Shown: piece by piece, positions 10,437-20,546 of the stretch | How positions within the stretch are numbered: position 1 is the stretch's first letter | How the letters are laid out: every line of letters begins with the position of its first letter | Notes under the pieces: model-generated | The model's input: only the letters and a program-made list of their open reading frames with translations | What the model was told of the DNA's origin: nothing | The model's database searches: none | From: Sphaerulina vaccinii | Lineage: Eukaryota > Ascomycota > Dothideomycetes > Mycosphaerellales > Mycosphaerellaceae | Assembly (NCBI GenBank): GCA_022570795.1 | Contig: JAKUDP010000009.1 | Coordinates: 434,001-498,000 of the forward strand | Reading direction: 5' to 3' | DNA length: 64,000 nt | Program-made: the position numbers and the translations under genes

Positions 10437-13400
10437 ATGGCTGGAATAGAGCAGATTGTCGTGCATTCCAAGAGCTACGTTGTGCGCTGGATTCAGGTTC
10501 CCGAGCACCATTCGATATCTTGGTCCATTCAGCCCAACAAGAAGAGCATCAACTTTGGCATCTTCAAACATCCAGGAACACGAAATGGAAGCCTACCAAG
10601 CGAGGAGATCATCGAGAACAACTCGAGGGACGTGCCGGCAACACCAGCACTCGATGGACCGGAGAGGCCAAAGACGGTGCCTCGTCGAGGATCACTGACT
10701 GAAGGCAAGAGTGATGTGCTGGACAAGCTGCACACAGTCGGCATCAAGTCCGTGGCATGGGCTGGCAAGTGCGAGGCGGACAAGGTGGCCATGGGGAGAT
10801 ATGATGTGCCTGCAGGGGAGGGCGGTGCATATGGCTTGGTGTTTGACAACACTTTCTCCAAGCAGACATCGAAGAATGTCACCCTGGTGCTCATGACACA
10901 TCCTACGAGCGCGCCCCCGAAGTCCGGACACCATCTCCACTACTCGCAGGCTTTCTCGAACCAGAGCTCGAACACAGTAAGCGGAAAGAGCAGCAGTCCT
11001 TCGATCAGACCTGCGAACGATTCTAGCGATTCCTTGACATCGAATCTGCATCGAGCAGTGTTGGAGGATCCACGACCCAACTCGAAAAGTGGAGTGGAGA
11101 GCAAGGGCACCGAGGGCAGTACATTCTACACTGGAACTCTATACAAGAAGAGGCGGAAGAAGGGCCAAGGTTATGCAAAGCGATTCTTCTCGCTCGACTT
11201 CACAAGCTCTACTCTGTCATACTACAGAAACAGACACTCTTCTGCGCTTCGCGGCGCAGTGCCTCTCTCGCTATGCGCGGTGGGCGTGGATGAGAAGACT
11301 CGAGAGTTCTCAGTCGACTCAGGAGCAGAAGTATGGCATCTCAAGTCACGCAATAAGAAAGATTATGAGGGCTGGCGAGAGGCACTCGATCGAGCGTCCA
11401 GTACGGCCCTGTCTTCGATACCGAGCACGCCAATGAAGAACATGCGAGACTTCCCAGTGCCTCGACCTCTCAATCCTGAGGAAGAGTATGAGTGGGCACG
11501 GGTAGAGCAGTTGGTCAGCAAGGTATCGGGAACACGCGATGCCATAAGGGGACTTGCAAAGGACACCGATCCGAAGTACTCTCCTGGAGCAACCAATGGA
11601 CTCGGATTGACGACCTCTGGCAGCAGTAGCAACAATGCCAGTCCGACTTCACACGAGTCAGCAGGCCAGTACTTTCCTGATGTGGACGAGAGACGAGAGA
11701 ACAAGCGGCCATTTTGGAAACGAACGACCAGCATGGATCGTAGTCCATCAGCCCTGTTTCGCAGAAGTATGTCGGCACAGCTGGCAGTACCTTCGCCTGG
11801 ACTTGCAGGTCCAAGCTCTCCTCAGCCTGGTCAACTGACTGTGCAGAAACGTCGCAGTGGGCAGAACCTACACGCTTCGAATCCGCATCCAGATGTGGAC
11901 GTGCACGAACGGTGCATGGCATTGCTTCGAGATCTGAACAAAGTCGTTGGAGAGTTCTCCGACTTAGTGGCAGAGAGCAAGAGTCGGCGTCAACCTGCGA
12001 TACCGACGTCTACATCAAGGATGTCCCTGGACTCAATAGATGATCAAGAGTTCTTTGATGCCAATGATGGAGGCGCCAACACCTCACAGCTGCTCAATAT
12101 TCGTCGCTCTAGCGAGTTCAACAAGCAGAATGAGGAGGAAGATCTGTTTGACGATCGTTCAGAGGCCAATTCCGACACTAGCAGCGATGCGGGCGACGGG
12201 CCTGCAGGATCAGTCCTTTTCCCGTCGTCTGGGCAAGATTTACAATCACCACTGTTTCCACAGAAGCCTGACAAGCTGCCACCTCTACCATTGCCGCGGG
12301 TCAAACGACGGACTGCTGTGACAGGACCACGGCAGCCTCCACCCAGCATCATTGGCTTCTTGCGCAAGAACGCAGGGAAAGATCTCAGTCAAGTCGCAAT
12401 GCCCGTCACTGCCAACGAGCCAACATCCTTATTGCAACGCCTAGCCGAGAGTGTCGAATATCCACAGCTGCTCGATGCCGCTGCAGGCGCAAGCACTCCA
12501 GCTGAGCGCTTGATGTATGTCTCAGCTTTTGCCGTGTCTTTCTTCTCTTACAATCGAGTCAAAGAACGCGCACTGCGCAAGCCATTCAACCCCATGCTTG
12601 GAGAGACGTTCGAGCTTGTAAGAGAAGACCTTGGATTTCGCTTTGTTGCCGAGAAGGTCAGCCATCATCCAGTGCGTATGGCGTGCCAGGCTGAAAGTCT
12701 GGCCAACGGCGGCTGGTGCTATTCACAATCGCCAAAGCCGGAGCAGAAGTTTTGGGGCAAGTCCGTCGAGCTCAACAACGATGGAAGAGCACGGGTCATC
12801 TTACACGCATCAGGCGAGCGTTTCTCCTGGACTCAAGCGACATGCTTTCTTCGCAATGTGATTGCTGGTGAGAAATACGTCGAGCCAGTGCAGACGATGA
12901 CTGTGCAGAGTGAAATGAGTGGTATGCGCGCGATAGTGTCTTTCAAGGCAGGAGGCATGTTCTCTGGCCGTAGCGAAGACGTGACAGTACAAATCTTGGA
13001 AGGCGACTCGCAAAGCGATATTGGCCTTGTGGGTAAATGGACGGACAGCTTGAAACGTACAGATACGGGCGAGACGATCTGGGAAGTTGGTGCTCTTGTG
13101 CCCAATGCAGCCAAGGTATACGGCTTCACGGCCTTCGCGGCAGCCCTCAACGAGATCACTGAGATCGAAGCCAATCATTTACCGCCTACAGATTCACGTC
13201 TGCGACCCGATCAGCAGGCACTGGAAGCAGGAGACTCTGACAAAGCTGAAGGTCTGAAGGCTCGCTTGGAAGAGCGGCAGCGAGCCCGAAGGAAGGTGTT
13301 GGAGATACATGGGCAGACATATAAGCCACAATTTTTTGAGAAGGTCGCCAATGCCGATGGTGACGAAGAGGTGTGGATGCTCAGGCAGACTGGTGGCTAC

Positions 13401-13457
13401 TGGGATAAGCGTGCTGCGAGCGATTGGCGTGGTGTGCAGGAGGTATTTGAGCTGTGA
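10437..13457 (+). CDS. OSH3: oxysterol-binding protein, Osh3 type
   Basis: A single 1006-residue exon. OSBP-related proteins carry sterol or PI4P between membranes at contact sites. Residues 1 to about 155 form a GOLD-like domain, and a PH domain spans about 229-322 (FYTGTLYKKRRKK ... GWREAL). A FFAT-type motif, EFFDAND, lies near 537-543 in an acidic context and would bind the ER protein VAP/Scs2. The lipid-binding ORD begins near 638. It contains NPMLGETFE (about 717) and the OSBP signature E-K-V-S-H-H-P at about 738-744, where the family usually has EQVSHHPP. GOLD-PH-FFAT-ORD is the layout of yeast Osh3. The Ser-rich linkers (330-630) look disordered. Start chosen at 10437 because the GOLD domain begins at once. 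Confidence 0.93.
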   Translation: MAGIEQIVVHSKSYVVRWIQVPEHHSISWSIQPNKKSINFGIFKHPGTRNGSLPSEEIIENNSRDVPATPALDGPERPKTVPRRGSLTEGKSDVLDKLHTVGIKSVAWAGKCEADKVAMGRYDVPAGEGGAYGLVFDNTFSKQTSKNVTLVLMTHPTSAPPKSGHHLHYSQAFSNQSSNTVSGKSSSPSIRPANDSSDSLTSNLHRAVLEDPRPNSKSGVESKGTEGSTFYTGTLYKKRRKKGQGYAKRFFSLDFTSSTLSYYRNRHSSALRGAVPLSLCAVGVDEKTREFSVDSGAEVWHLKSRNKKDYEGWREALDRASSTALSSIPSTPMKNMRDFPVPRPLNPEEEYEWARVEQLVSKVSGTRDAIRGLAKDTDPKYSPGATNGLGLTTSGSSSNNASPTSHESAGQYFPDVDERRENKRPFWKRTTSMDRSPSALFRRSMSAQLAVPSPGLAGPSSPQPGQLTVQKRRSGQNLHASNPHPDVDVHERCMALLRDLNKVVGEFSDLVAESKSRRQPAIPTSTSRMSLDSIDDQEFFDANDGGANTSQLLNIRRSSEFNKQNEEEDLFDDRSEANSDTSSDAGDGPAGSVLFPSSGQDLQSPLFPQKPDKLPPLPLPRVKRRTAVTGPRQPPPSIIGFLRKNAGKDLSQVAMPVTANEPTSLLQRLAESVEYPQLLDAAAGASTPAERLMYVSAFAVSFFSYNRVKERALRKPFNPMLGETFELVREDLGFRFVAEKVSHHPVRMACQAESLANGGWCYSQSPKPEQKFWGKSVELNNDGRARVILHASGERFSWTQATCFLRNVIAGEKYVEPVQTMTVQSEMSGMRAIVSFKAGGMFSGRSEDVTVQILEGDSQSDIGLVGKWTDSLKRTDTGETIWEVGALVPNAAKVYGFTAFAAALNEITEIEANHLPPTDSRLRPDQQALEAGDSDKAEGLKARLEERQRARRKVLEIHGQTYKPQFFEKVANADGDEEVWMLRQTGGYWDKRAASDWRGVQEVFEL

Positions 13458-13829
13458 GATGGACTCACTTGGACTCTGCTTCATTTGCATATACATTGGA
13501 GGAGATAGCCCATCTTTTGTAGACTAAGATTATGCCGTTGGGCAGCGAATCACTCCAGATCCTTGCTATCATTGTTACATTTGTCTCTACTTCCTTCTAT
13601 CACCCTCTCGTGCTATGTCCATGTCCTTACAGGCACAAGATGTGTCTGAGCCATGCCATCGCCTGTGTTCCTGATGAATGTGGTCATATGTGTGGCTCCA
13701 CCAATGAGACTAATAAGGTCTGAAGGTAAAGTCGCACGGACTACTTTAGAACTACTTACGTTCTCTTTCTGCATCACACTACGCGAGACATTCGCTGCTT
13801 CACTTTCTGAAACCTGTGGCAACGCTGGC
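13458..13829. other. intergenic, 3' side of OSH3-like gene
   Basis: About 370 bases between the OSH3-like stop and a small candidate ORF. The frame of that ORF is open back to an ATG at 13653, so part of this stretch could be coding, but codon use there is not convincing. Confidence 0.4.
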
Positions 13830-14027
13830 ATGCGAGGAATCCCGTCCCCACGTAGAGGCCTCCGTCGACTCGTCCTCTTCACTGGGCTCATCTTTCTTGG
13901 ACCTACAATTGGTACGAAGCTCTACTCTAGCTGGAACGAGGTCTCTGTGAGCAACGCAAAACGGCAACTGGAGCTCGAACGACTTGATCTAGAGAGAAAG
14001 CGCCTGCAGGAACGCGATAGCTCGTGA
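13830..14027 (+). CDS. small single-TM protein candidate
   Basis: A 65-residue frame starts MRGIPSPRRGLRR, followed by a hydrophobic segment (about residues 14-29, LVLFTGLIFLGPTIGTKL). It ends in a charged helix rich in E, R and L (LELERLDLERKRLQERDSS) that looks like a short coiled coil. A basic N-terminus, one membrane span and a soluble helix are common in small mitochondrial inner-membrane proteins, but I do not recognise the family. The frame extends 59 codons upstream to 13653; I prefer the internal Met because the upstream part looks non-coding. A spliced upstream exon is possible. Confidence 0.4.
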   Translation: MRGIPSPRRGLRRLVLFTGLIFLGPTIGTKLYSSWNEVSVSNAKRQLELERLDLERKRLQERDSS

Positions 14028-14302
14028 AACGACGCGCTTGGTGCGAGGTGAATCGCTGTTCCTTCACTTCTGCAGCACCTGCCTGAAATCCAAGGCCATT
14101 ATAGTGGCGAACCTTAAATCGGGCTCTATCTAATCGCTGGCTCTCGCATCTCGTCAACACTCACATCCATACATTCAGAGACCATTTGAAGCATACGCAC
14201 ACGACCACATCCTCCACCACCACTCACGCCTCTATTCTACTTCGGCGACCTTCCTGGTACACCCCGTATACACTCCAGGCATCCGCGCCTCTTTCCTTCA
14301 CG

Positions 14303-14919
14303 ATGCTCAAGATATGGAGCATGAAGCAGCAGCAGCAGAAGAACGAGGCTGCTGCTGGCGGCGCAAAGAAGAAGAAGGTCACAGCAGCTCAGCTTCGAGT
14401 CCAGAAAGGTACGCGCTATCATCTACCCCTTTGATTCGAGCTGCTTGCACGGATACTGACATATGCATCTGTACAGATCTGTCCGAACTCTCCCTCGGCT
14501 CCACAATGAAGACACACTTCCCCAACCCCGACGACATTCTCAACTTCACACTCACCCTCACACCCGACGAAGGACTCTACAAAGGCGGCGTCTTCAACTT
14601 TTCCTTCGCCATCAGCCAAAACTTCCCTCACGAACCGCCGAAAGTCAAATGCAAAGAGAAGATCTATCATCCGAACATCGACCTCGAAGGGAATGTGTGT
14701 CTGAACATTCTGAGAGAAGACTGGAAGCCTGTTCTGAACTTGAACGCGGTGATTGTCGGGCTACAGTTCTTGTTCCTGGAACCGAATGCTAGCGATCCGT
14801 TGAACAAGGAAGCTGCGAATGACCTGATGAGTGATCGGGATCGTTTCAAGCGGAATGTGAGGAGTGCTATGGCAGGCGGGAGTGTCAAGGGAGAGGCATT
14901 TGACAGGGTTATGAAGTAA
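14303..14919 (+). CDS. UBC12: NEDD8-conjugating enzyme E2 UBC12
   Basis: Exons 14303-14408 and 14477-14919 with a 68-nt intron give 182 residues, one fewer than human UBC12. It accepts NEDD8/Rub1 from the E1 and passes it to cullins. The N-terminus MLKIWSMKQQQQK matches the UBC12-specific extension that docks on the NEDD8 E1. The catalytic Cys is Cys110 in the block NIDLEGNVCLNILREDWKP, preceded by the HPN triad (YHPN). The splice joins K and D to restore LRVQKDLSEL. The start at 14303 is supported by this family-specific N-terminus; an apparent longer frame without the intron is an artefact. Confidence 0.95.
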
Positions 14920-15237
14920 GAGATGATTGGGTAGGCTGACGAGAATGAGCTTGATTATGGCATGCAATCAGGAGCGAGTACAGTGCATTTCAGCGTTGTT
15001 TCGGAGGGCGAATGTGATACCACAACCAGAGCAGAGGAGCGGGATATGCATAGAGCGCATGCGTTAGATGTACTGAGTGCACAAAGGCTGCTGTGCTGGG
15101 AGGTCAGAATCTCTTCCATCATTCATATGGGTGGTAATGCTGGTGGTTAGACATACACTCGCGCTTCAATCTCAACAGCTTCTCAAGATATGCTTCATTG
15201 CTGGTTCGTCTCTAGTTGTTCCTTTCTAAACTCGTGC
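14920..15237. other. intergenic between convergent genes
   Basis: About 320 bases between the UBC12 stop and the stop of the minus-strand MOSC gene. It must hold both 3' ends. No further gene is seen. Confidence 0.6.
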
Positions 15238-16473
15238 TCACAAATCCTTGAAAGCTCGCAACGAATACAAATGCTTATCCGTAGTCTCCAGAACCTCCAG
15301 CTTGCCACCAACAGCAACCTTTCCTTCATTCTTTGGTATACACATCATACCAAAGCAAGGCTTATACTTCGCCGGTCCACCCTCATCAACTCGTCGAAAC
15401 TTCATCAGCGTATCCCAAGGCTGCTTAGCATGTTTCTCCGCTGTATCAGGATTCACATTCGGAACCTGACATCTCGCACACCTGGCCACAATATCCAAAT
15501 CAATCTTATACAAAGCCTCTTCATTCGGCAAAGAAGTAGAGATTCTGATTCGTTTCCAGGTATCCTCCTCCCAAGGATAGTCGTCTCTTCCGCGAATGAT
15601 GATGTTAGGACGGAAACGTTCAATGGTCAGAGCATCTGGGGAGTCGGATTTGTGTCCAAGACGCTTATTGAGGTCTTTGATTGAGGCTTCGGAAGCGATT
15701 TGTAAAGACATGACATCTGCGAAGTGGTGGGGGATGTCTTTGCCATAGAGTTCTCCTTTGCCGTTTATTGCTACCATGCGGTCCGTTGGGCCTTTGTAGA
15801 CTAGTGAGACGTCTTTGTTGAAGAATTTGCAGAAGATGGAGTTGATCTCGGTAGAGTATAAGTAGCCATCTGTGTCTTGGTCCCAGATATTGACAGTTTC
15901 TAATTTGGTGTTGGAGGAAAGCCAGGCTTTGGTGGGGAATGCTGGGATAGAGACGCGGCCTTCGTGGTCGTGGATCGAGATGTCCAGCATTTGTCGCCCT
16001 TTATACTCTCCTTCGCCGTCGCTGATGGAGGTGTCGATGAGAGTCATGGAGGGATCACTGCGGATGGTGAGAAACTTCATCGTTGACATGTCAATGAACA
16101 TCCAGTTCCGGTCGAGTGTCAGGCCAGCCTTCTTGAGGCGAGTCGAATCTACTTCGATGCCCCGGCATGATTTGATCGGGTATACGCGCAGTGAGGTGAT
16201 CTCTGTTGCTGGTGGTATCGGAGGTCTGCTGGCATCTGACTTCTCTTCGGAGCCAGTGGCGATGCCAAAGTTGTCGGTTCTTTTGGTCACATCAGACCCA
16301 ATGGAGTTCGCATACAGTATGACTGTGATGAGTCCCGCTACGCATGCGCCGAGCAGGTATCCTGAGTAGCCCCACTCGATATCTTGTGTATTCCAGAACC
16401 TCGGGTGGTTGTACATGGAGACTGCAGCTTGCGGCATACCGAGAATGCCATTGACAATATCCATGAAACCCAT
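15238..16473 (-). CDS. MOSC-domain molybdenum protein, mARC-like
   Basis: A single exon of 411 residues. It has an N-terminal membrane anchor at about 36-55 (GYLLGACVAGLITVILYA), a MOSC N-terminal beta-barrel domain starting near residue 90 (ITSLRVYPIKSCRGIEVD) and a C-terminal MOSC domain. Cys335 in R-C-Q-V-P-N-V-N-P-D-T-A occupies the place of the molybdenum-ligand Cys of mARC (R-C-x4-V-x-P-x-T). mARC enzymes reduce N-hydroxylated compounds at the outer mitochondrial membrane with cytochrome b5 and its reductase. N-terminal anchoring and the absence of an aminotransferase part separate it from full Moco sulfurase. The start could be Met1 or Met4. The substrate is not inferable. Confidence 0.85.
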   Translation of the reverse strand: MGFMDIVNGILGMPQAAVSMYNHPRFWNTQDIEWGYSGYLLGACVAGLITVILYANSIGSDVTKRTDNFGIATGSEEKSDASRPPIPPATEITSLRVYPIKSCRGIEVDSTRLKKAGLTLDRNWMFIDMSTMKFLTIRSDPSMTLIDTSISDGEGEYKGRQMLDISIHDHEGRVSIPAFPTKAWLSSNTKLETVNIWDQDTDGYLYSTEINSIFCKFFNKDVSLVYKGPTDRMVAINGKGELYGKDIPHHFADVMSLQIASEASIKDLNKRLGHKSDSPDALTIERFRPNIIIRGRDDYPWEEDTWKRIRISTSLPNEEALYKIDLDIVARCARCQVPNVNPDTAEKHAKQPWDTLMKFRRVDEGGPAKYKPCFGMMCIPKNEGKVAVGGKLEVLETTDKHLYSLRAFKDL

Positions 16474-17084
16474 GATGGCGGTAGGTCTGGTACCAGTCTT
16501 GATCTGCCGCTTCTTGTATCAAAGGACGAGAGGCTGAGGATCTTGAAGGAGTGGCGAGAGAAGGAATATGTGGTCTTGAACAGCCTACTCCTTTGGGTAA
16601 TCGTCAGCGAGCAGCGAGGCCCCGTTATATGTCCTTGACAGGGCGCAAAGAGACTGCAATCAGGTTACTACCCTCTCAAATGATAGTCGACCGCACACTC
16701 GAGAGGAAAAGAAAGTGTGCAATGGTGTCTAGAAGTGGAAGAAGAGCTCGTGCGAAGGTGGAGTCAATGGCTTCTGGCTTCTAGACTTGCCAAGAGGCAC
16801 GTCACAATCCCTTGCATCCATCTCTCCTGGAGCATCACTTTCACTGCCATCAGAGGTCCCAAGTGCTCATGCGCTCTAGAGACCACGTACTGCCCCAGCA
16901 GCTCACATCTGTCGAGTGAGGTCGTGGAGTACGAGATGAAGACAGAGTGTGCAGCGAATCGGGCAGCCCCGTCTCCGGCAGATTTTCGCTGTTACTGAAC
17001 GACAACAATGCTCAACGCAAAGTAATCTCTTGCAATCACTTCAATTCCACTATTTCATAGATAGCACTTCTGTGAACTACGATC
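16474..17084. other. divergent intergenic region
   Basis: About 0.6 kb between the divergent MOSC and SHB17-like genes, presumably holding both promoters. Open stretches here have no recognisable domain. No RNA gene seen. Confidence 0.5.
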
Positions 17085-17823
17085 ATGCCAGACAAAGACG
17101 CATCTACTCCTAGAGTCTTCCTAATAAGACATGGCCAGACTTTGTGGTCGATGTCTGGCCAACATACCGGAAAGACAGACATCCCGATGACAGCAGAAGG
17201 CGAAGATCAAGTCAGAGGAACAGGAAGAATAGCATATGGACCTGGAAAGCTTCTGGATCCCAAGAAGATTGCAAAGGTCTATACCTCTCCACGGACGAGA
17301 GCCACCAGAACATATGAACTACTGTCTGGCCGAAATGATGGTTACGAGATCACAGAATCTTTAGCTGAGTGGGATTATGGGTCGGTCGTCCTAATATCGA
17401 AATGCTTCATAAGAGTCATGATACTGACAATTGCACAGTGAATACGAAGGTCTCAAGCCAGCCGAGATCCGCTCGAAACGGAAACAACAAGGCCTCGACA
17501 CTGAGAAGCCGTGGGATATCTGGACCGACGGCTGTGCTGGAGGGGAGTCACCTCAAGAAGTCACAGCCCGCATAGATAGCCTCATTGCCGATATCAAGAA
17601 GCTTCAAGCACCTCATATGAAAGATGCCGAGCCAAAAGATATTGTCCTTGTTGCTCATGGCCACTTGACTCGAGCATTCGCGAGGAGGTGGTTGGGCTAT
17701 GAGCTATCATTTCCACTCTCCCTAATGATGGAGCCAGGGGGTGTGGGGGTGCTCAGCTATCAGCATCATAATATCGAGGAGCCAGCATTGTTGCTTGGCA
17801 TCGGGTTTCCATTGCAGCAGTGA
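17085..17823 (+). CDS. SHB17: sedoheptulose-1,7-bisphosphatase-like phosphatase
   Basis: Exons 17085-17380 and 17439-17823 give 226 residues in the histidine phosphatase (phosphoglycerate-mutase) fold. The catalytic motif is L-I-R-H-G-Q-T-L-W (His16). It is followed by SGQHTGKTDIPMT, YTSPRTRATRTYELL, the EWDYGEYEGL segment created by the splice, PWDIWTDGC, and the second catalytic His in V-A-H-G-H. The order and wording follow yeast Shb17, which dephosphorylates sedoheptulose 1,7-bisphosphate in riboneogenesis. The protein is shorter than Shb17 (271 aa), lacking a loop before the GGVGVLSYQHHNIEEPAL end. The 58-nt intron has a weak donor (GTCGGT) but a good branch site (CTGAC). Confidence 0.85.
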
Positions 17824-18665
17824 AGCTGTTGAGAAGCTGTTCGAGAGAGAAGTGTGCTTAGCGATTTCGCAGAGAAGGCGAACACGATTGCCCTTTCAGC
17901 GCACTCAAGATCACACTGCCGCGACTTTGCTCAGGGCAGCATAGCTAGAGCATCGATGCACAGAGATTGTGCATGGAAGTGTAGACGACCTCCATTTCAG
18001 TGCTCTCAGCACCTTACTGCCGCGACTCTGCTCAGAGCAGCGCAGACAGCGCCATTTTGCAGAGACATATTCATTGTTCACATACCACATTTTGCCTTCA
18101 CCACGTCTTCTGAGCTGCATGTGCAGCTCTTGCGACCGAAAGCTAGGGAACGCATGTAGTCGCTACTTCACAATGCGAGCACGACGGCTTGTCACCACCG
18201 CAGCGTTCGGGAGAACTGTAGGACATCTCATGACGTGTACCATATCGCATGAGTATGCGACAGTGAGATAGAATGTGTGGATGTGAAATGGTCAATCTGA
18301 CCAAATTGAGTATTAATATACATCGTACTATGCTTCATCCCTCCCAATGCATAATGCAGAATGCCGTAGCAGGCGCCCTCGGCGCGAGAAAAAGGGTATC
18401 ATCGAGTCCTCGCCGGTTGTAATGGTACAAGTTTGTAAAGCAAATCGAACTTTTTTGTGGCTCTCTGGCCTAGACTCCGTGATGCTTCCATGTCGGGCAG
18501 CTTAAGAAGCCCGACCAGATGAATGCTGTGGGAAGAACAACCCCAGCGCCGTCGCTTTTTGATCATGCGTATGATTTCGTAATGTCGTGATAGAGTGGTC
18601 TCGGAGCTAAATCAGCCCGACGAAGACGTGTCGTGAAGAAGAGCATATCGCTGGAGGACAGCACT
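17824..18665. other. intergenic with a short imperfect duplication
   Basis: About 0.84 kb between convergent genes. A 26-base element is present twice, at 17915-17940 and 18016-18041, with two mismatches (core ccgcgact-t/c-tgctcag). Nothing coding was recognised. The region must include both 3' untranslated ends. Confidence 0.5.
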
Positions 18666-19145
18666 CTATGCTGAACGTCTGCTGAAGATGGATGAGAAGA
18701 GTCCACCAGACTCTCTTCGTGGGTTCTCAGGTCGCTCGTTGATGCTTCCAGCAGATGAGGATGAGTTCTTTCGTGCTGATGCTGACGATGCGGCCTTAGC
18801 GTCTGGGAACATATTGCCAGCTCCGCCCCTGCCAACGCGGTAGACAGGCGTGGCGGGAGTCTCCCTTGACTTGAGCATCTCCTCGTCGAATTGGAACATG
18901 GCCTGTTCAGTTGCGGTGACCATGTTGCCTGCGCCACCCCGACCGGCGGTCATGGTTCGCTTGGTGGTGCTTGGGCGTGTGAGAGAAATTCGTGATGCTG
19001 GTCCAGTGGCAGATGCACCATTGGTGAGCTCTGATGCCTTGTACTTTTGGTAATTGCCAGCTCCTCCTCTACCGCCACCAATGTAGCCTCCAGATCGAGG
19101 TACAGTTGGGTGTGGCTCAGTGACGCTGAATTGGCGTGAGGACAT
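18666..19145 (-). CDS. GRGGAGN-repeat protein (DUF3602, Par32-like)
   Basis: A single exon of 159 residues, polar and low in complexity, probably disordered. The motif G-R-G-G-A-G-N occurs three times, at residues 25-31, 68-74 and 105-111, usually followed by Y/M and a hydrophobic residue. This is the hallmark of the fungal DUF3602 family. In yeast the family member Par32/Amu1 carries four such motifs and inhibits the ammonium transporters Mep1/Mep3 under TORC1-Npr1 control. The Ser-rich tail (about 118-150) offers many phosphorylation sites. Orthology to Par32 is an inference from the motif only. Confidence 0.8.
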   Translation of the reverse strand: MSSRQFSVTEPHPTVPRSGGYIGGGRGGAGNYQKYKASELTNGASATGPASRISLTRPSTTKRTMTAGRGGAGNMVTATEQAMFQFDEEMLKSRETPATPVYRVGRGGAGNMFPDAKAASSASARKNSSSSAGSINERPENPRRESGGLFSSIFSRRSA

Positions 19146-20546
19146 TTTGACTGAGTGGTTTGATGATGAGTTGATTGTTGTGATGAGTCGACCTTGATAG
19201 TGCGCTTGTGAGAGAGTTTGATTGTTGAGTTGATGTTGATGTGAGTAGTAGAAGGAGAGCAGGAACGTGTCTTTACCTTTATGTCCTCACTTAATTTCTT
19301 GGTCATTGCAGAATCTGCCAGTCATTAAAATCAGATTCATCACGCGGTCAGCCATTCCCTTGGCCTCCAAACGACGCTTTGCAGTTAACGACAACGCCTG
19401 CCGTTAGGAGAGAATTTTTTGTAAGAGGTACGGTTCGTCCGTACCGAAGCTGCCGCCATGGCGTCAATTGTCGAGATCCTTGAAGAAATTTCTGCCTATG
19501 ATTCGCCGCATCCGCGATGCATGGCTATGCACGAGTGTCATCAGGTTGTCTTCCAACTGTTTGCGCTGCAATAGCATCATCATGGGCTTACTTTCGCTCA
19601 TCGACAACAACAACGACGAGTCTTCGGACGCTCGGACATCCAGGTCAGAAGGCCACGCCTCACAACGGAGCCAAGTCATGGGACACTCAAGCGTCGACTC
19701 TCGGCATGCATTCCGAGAATCTGTTACCCCCAGCTTATTGTTTAGTGGCTCGCTTCACGTTCATATTACCCCCAGGAATCTCACGATGTTTCCTATTCGG
19801 TGCTGGCCTGACGACACTTGACCACGGCGCGTAGCTGAGGGCAAGCAACCGCATGATGCCGCCATTCGCTCTCGCCGAATGACCTTTCAAGCCACGACCA
19901 TGTGTTCTACTCTGAAATCTGGATGGAAGCATTGGCATGGAACATCTAGAGGCGCCTTGTGATTGCTGCAGGAACAGGCACCGTCGCATAGCATCGTCTA
20001 CTACCTATTTCTGATCCTTTTCCTGCCTTGCTCAGATGCCTTTCAGCCTGGCTCGCCTCCACCATTCGGGATCCGGTACCGTTTACCACACTCAGCTGCT
20101 GCACAGCCTGCACTCGCCTCCCCCGCAATTTCAAGTCTTAGCGTGTATGCGGTGAACGTCGACGATCCTCCACCATGTGCAGGTTGTACCTGAGACTAGA
20201 GTGCGACGCTAGTACGTGATGGTTAAGTAAGAGATGACCTCTACTCCGCGACTTTGCGTCTGTAGTATTGCGTGCTCTGCACAGTTACCTTCCTCATCCA
20301 ACGTCCTGAGCACGTTTGACCACTGGTGCAACAGCTGGACTAATCGGAAGAGAACACGAAGTGACGACGCAGTGTCACTACTGGGCTAATGGACCGAGTC
20401 GTCAGCAGTAGATGGAGTGGTCGCCCTTGGCGGAAAGATCGTGTGGAGTCCGTTGTCTGTCGTCGAGATCGTGGAGAACATGGCCCGTGTAGAGCCGGGC
20501 TGTAAATGAAACAATCGAAGCTATCGTTGGGGTATCATATGCAGTT
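19146..20546. other. intergenic, possible small ORF at 19458
   Basis: About 1.4 kb. A 39-codon frame at 19458-19577 (start MASIVEILEEISAYDSPHP) has a protein-like look, and the overlapping frame downstream (MGLLSLIDNNNDESSD, from 19583) also does. I could not join them into a convincing spliced gene. The rest shows nothing recognisable. Confidence 0.35.

Noticed and set aside
14314..14919. Unspliced 201-codon reading of the UBC12 gene
   Set aside because: Its N-terminus is out of the UBC12 frame. The 68-nt intron with GT-AG ends restores the canonical LRVQKDLSEL.
9073..16473. A secondary-metabolite cluster around the PKS fragment
   Set aside because: Neighbours are housekeeping genes (OSH3-like, UBC12, mARC-like) with no tailoring enzymes, transporter or cluster regulator.
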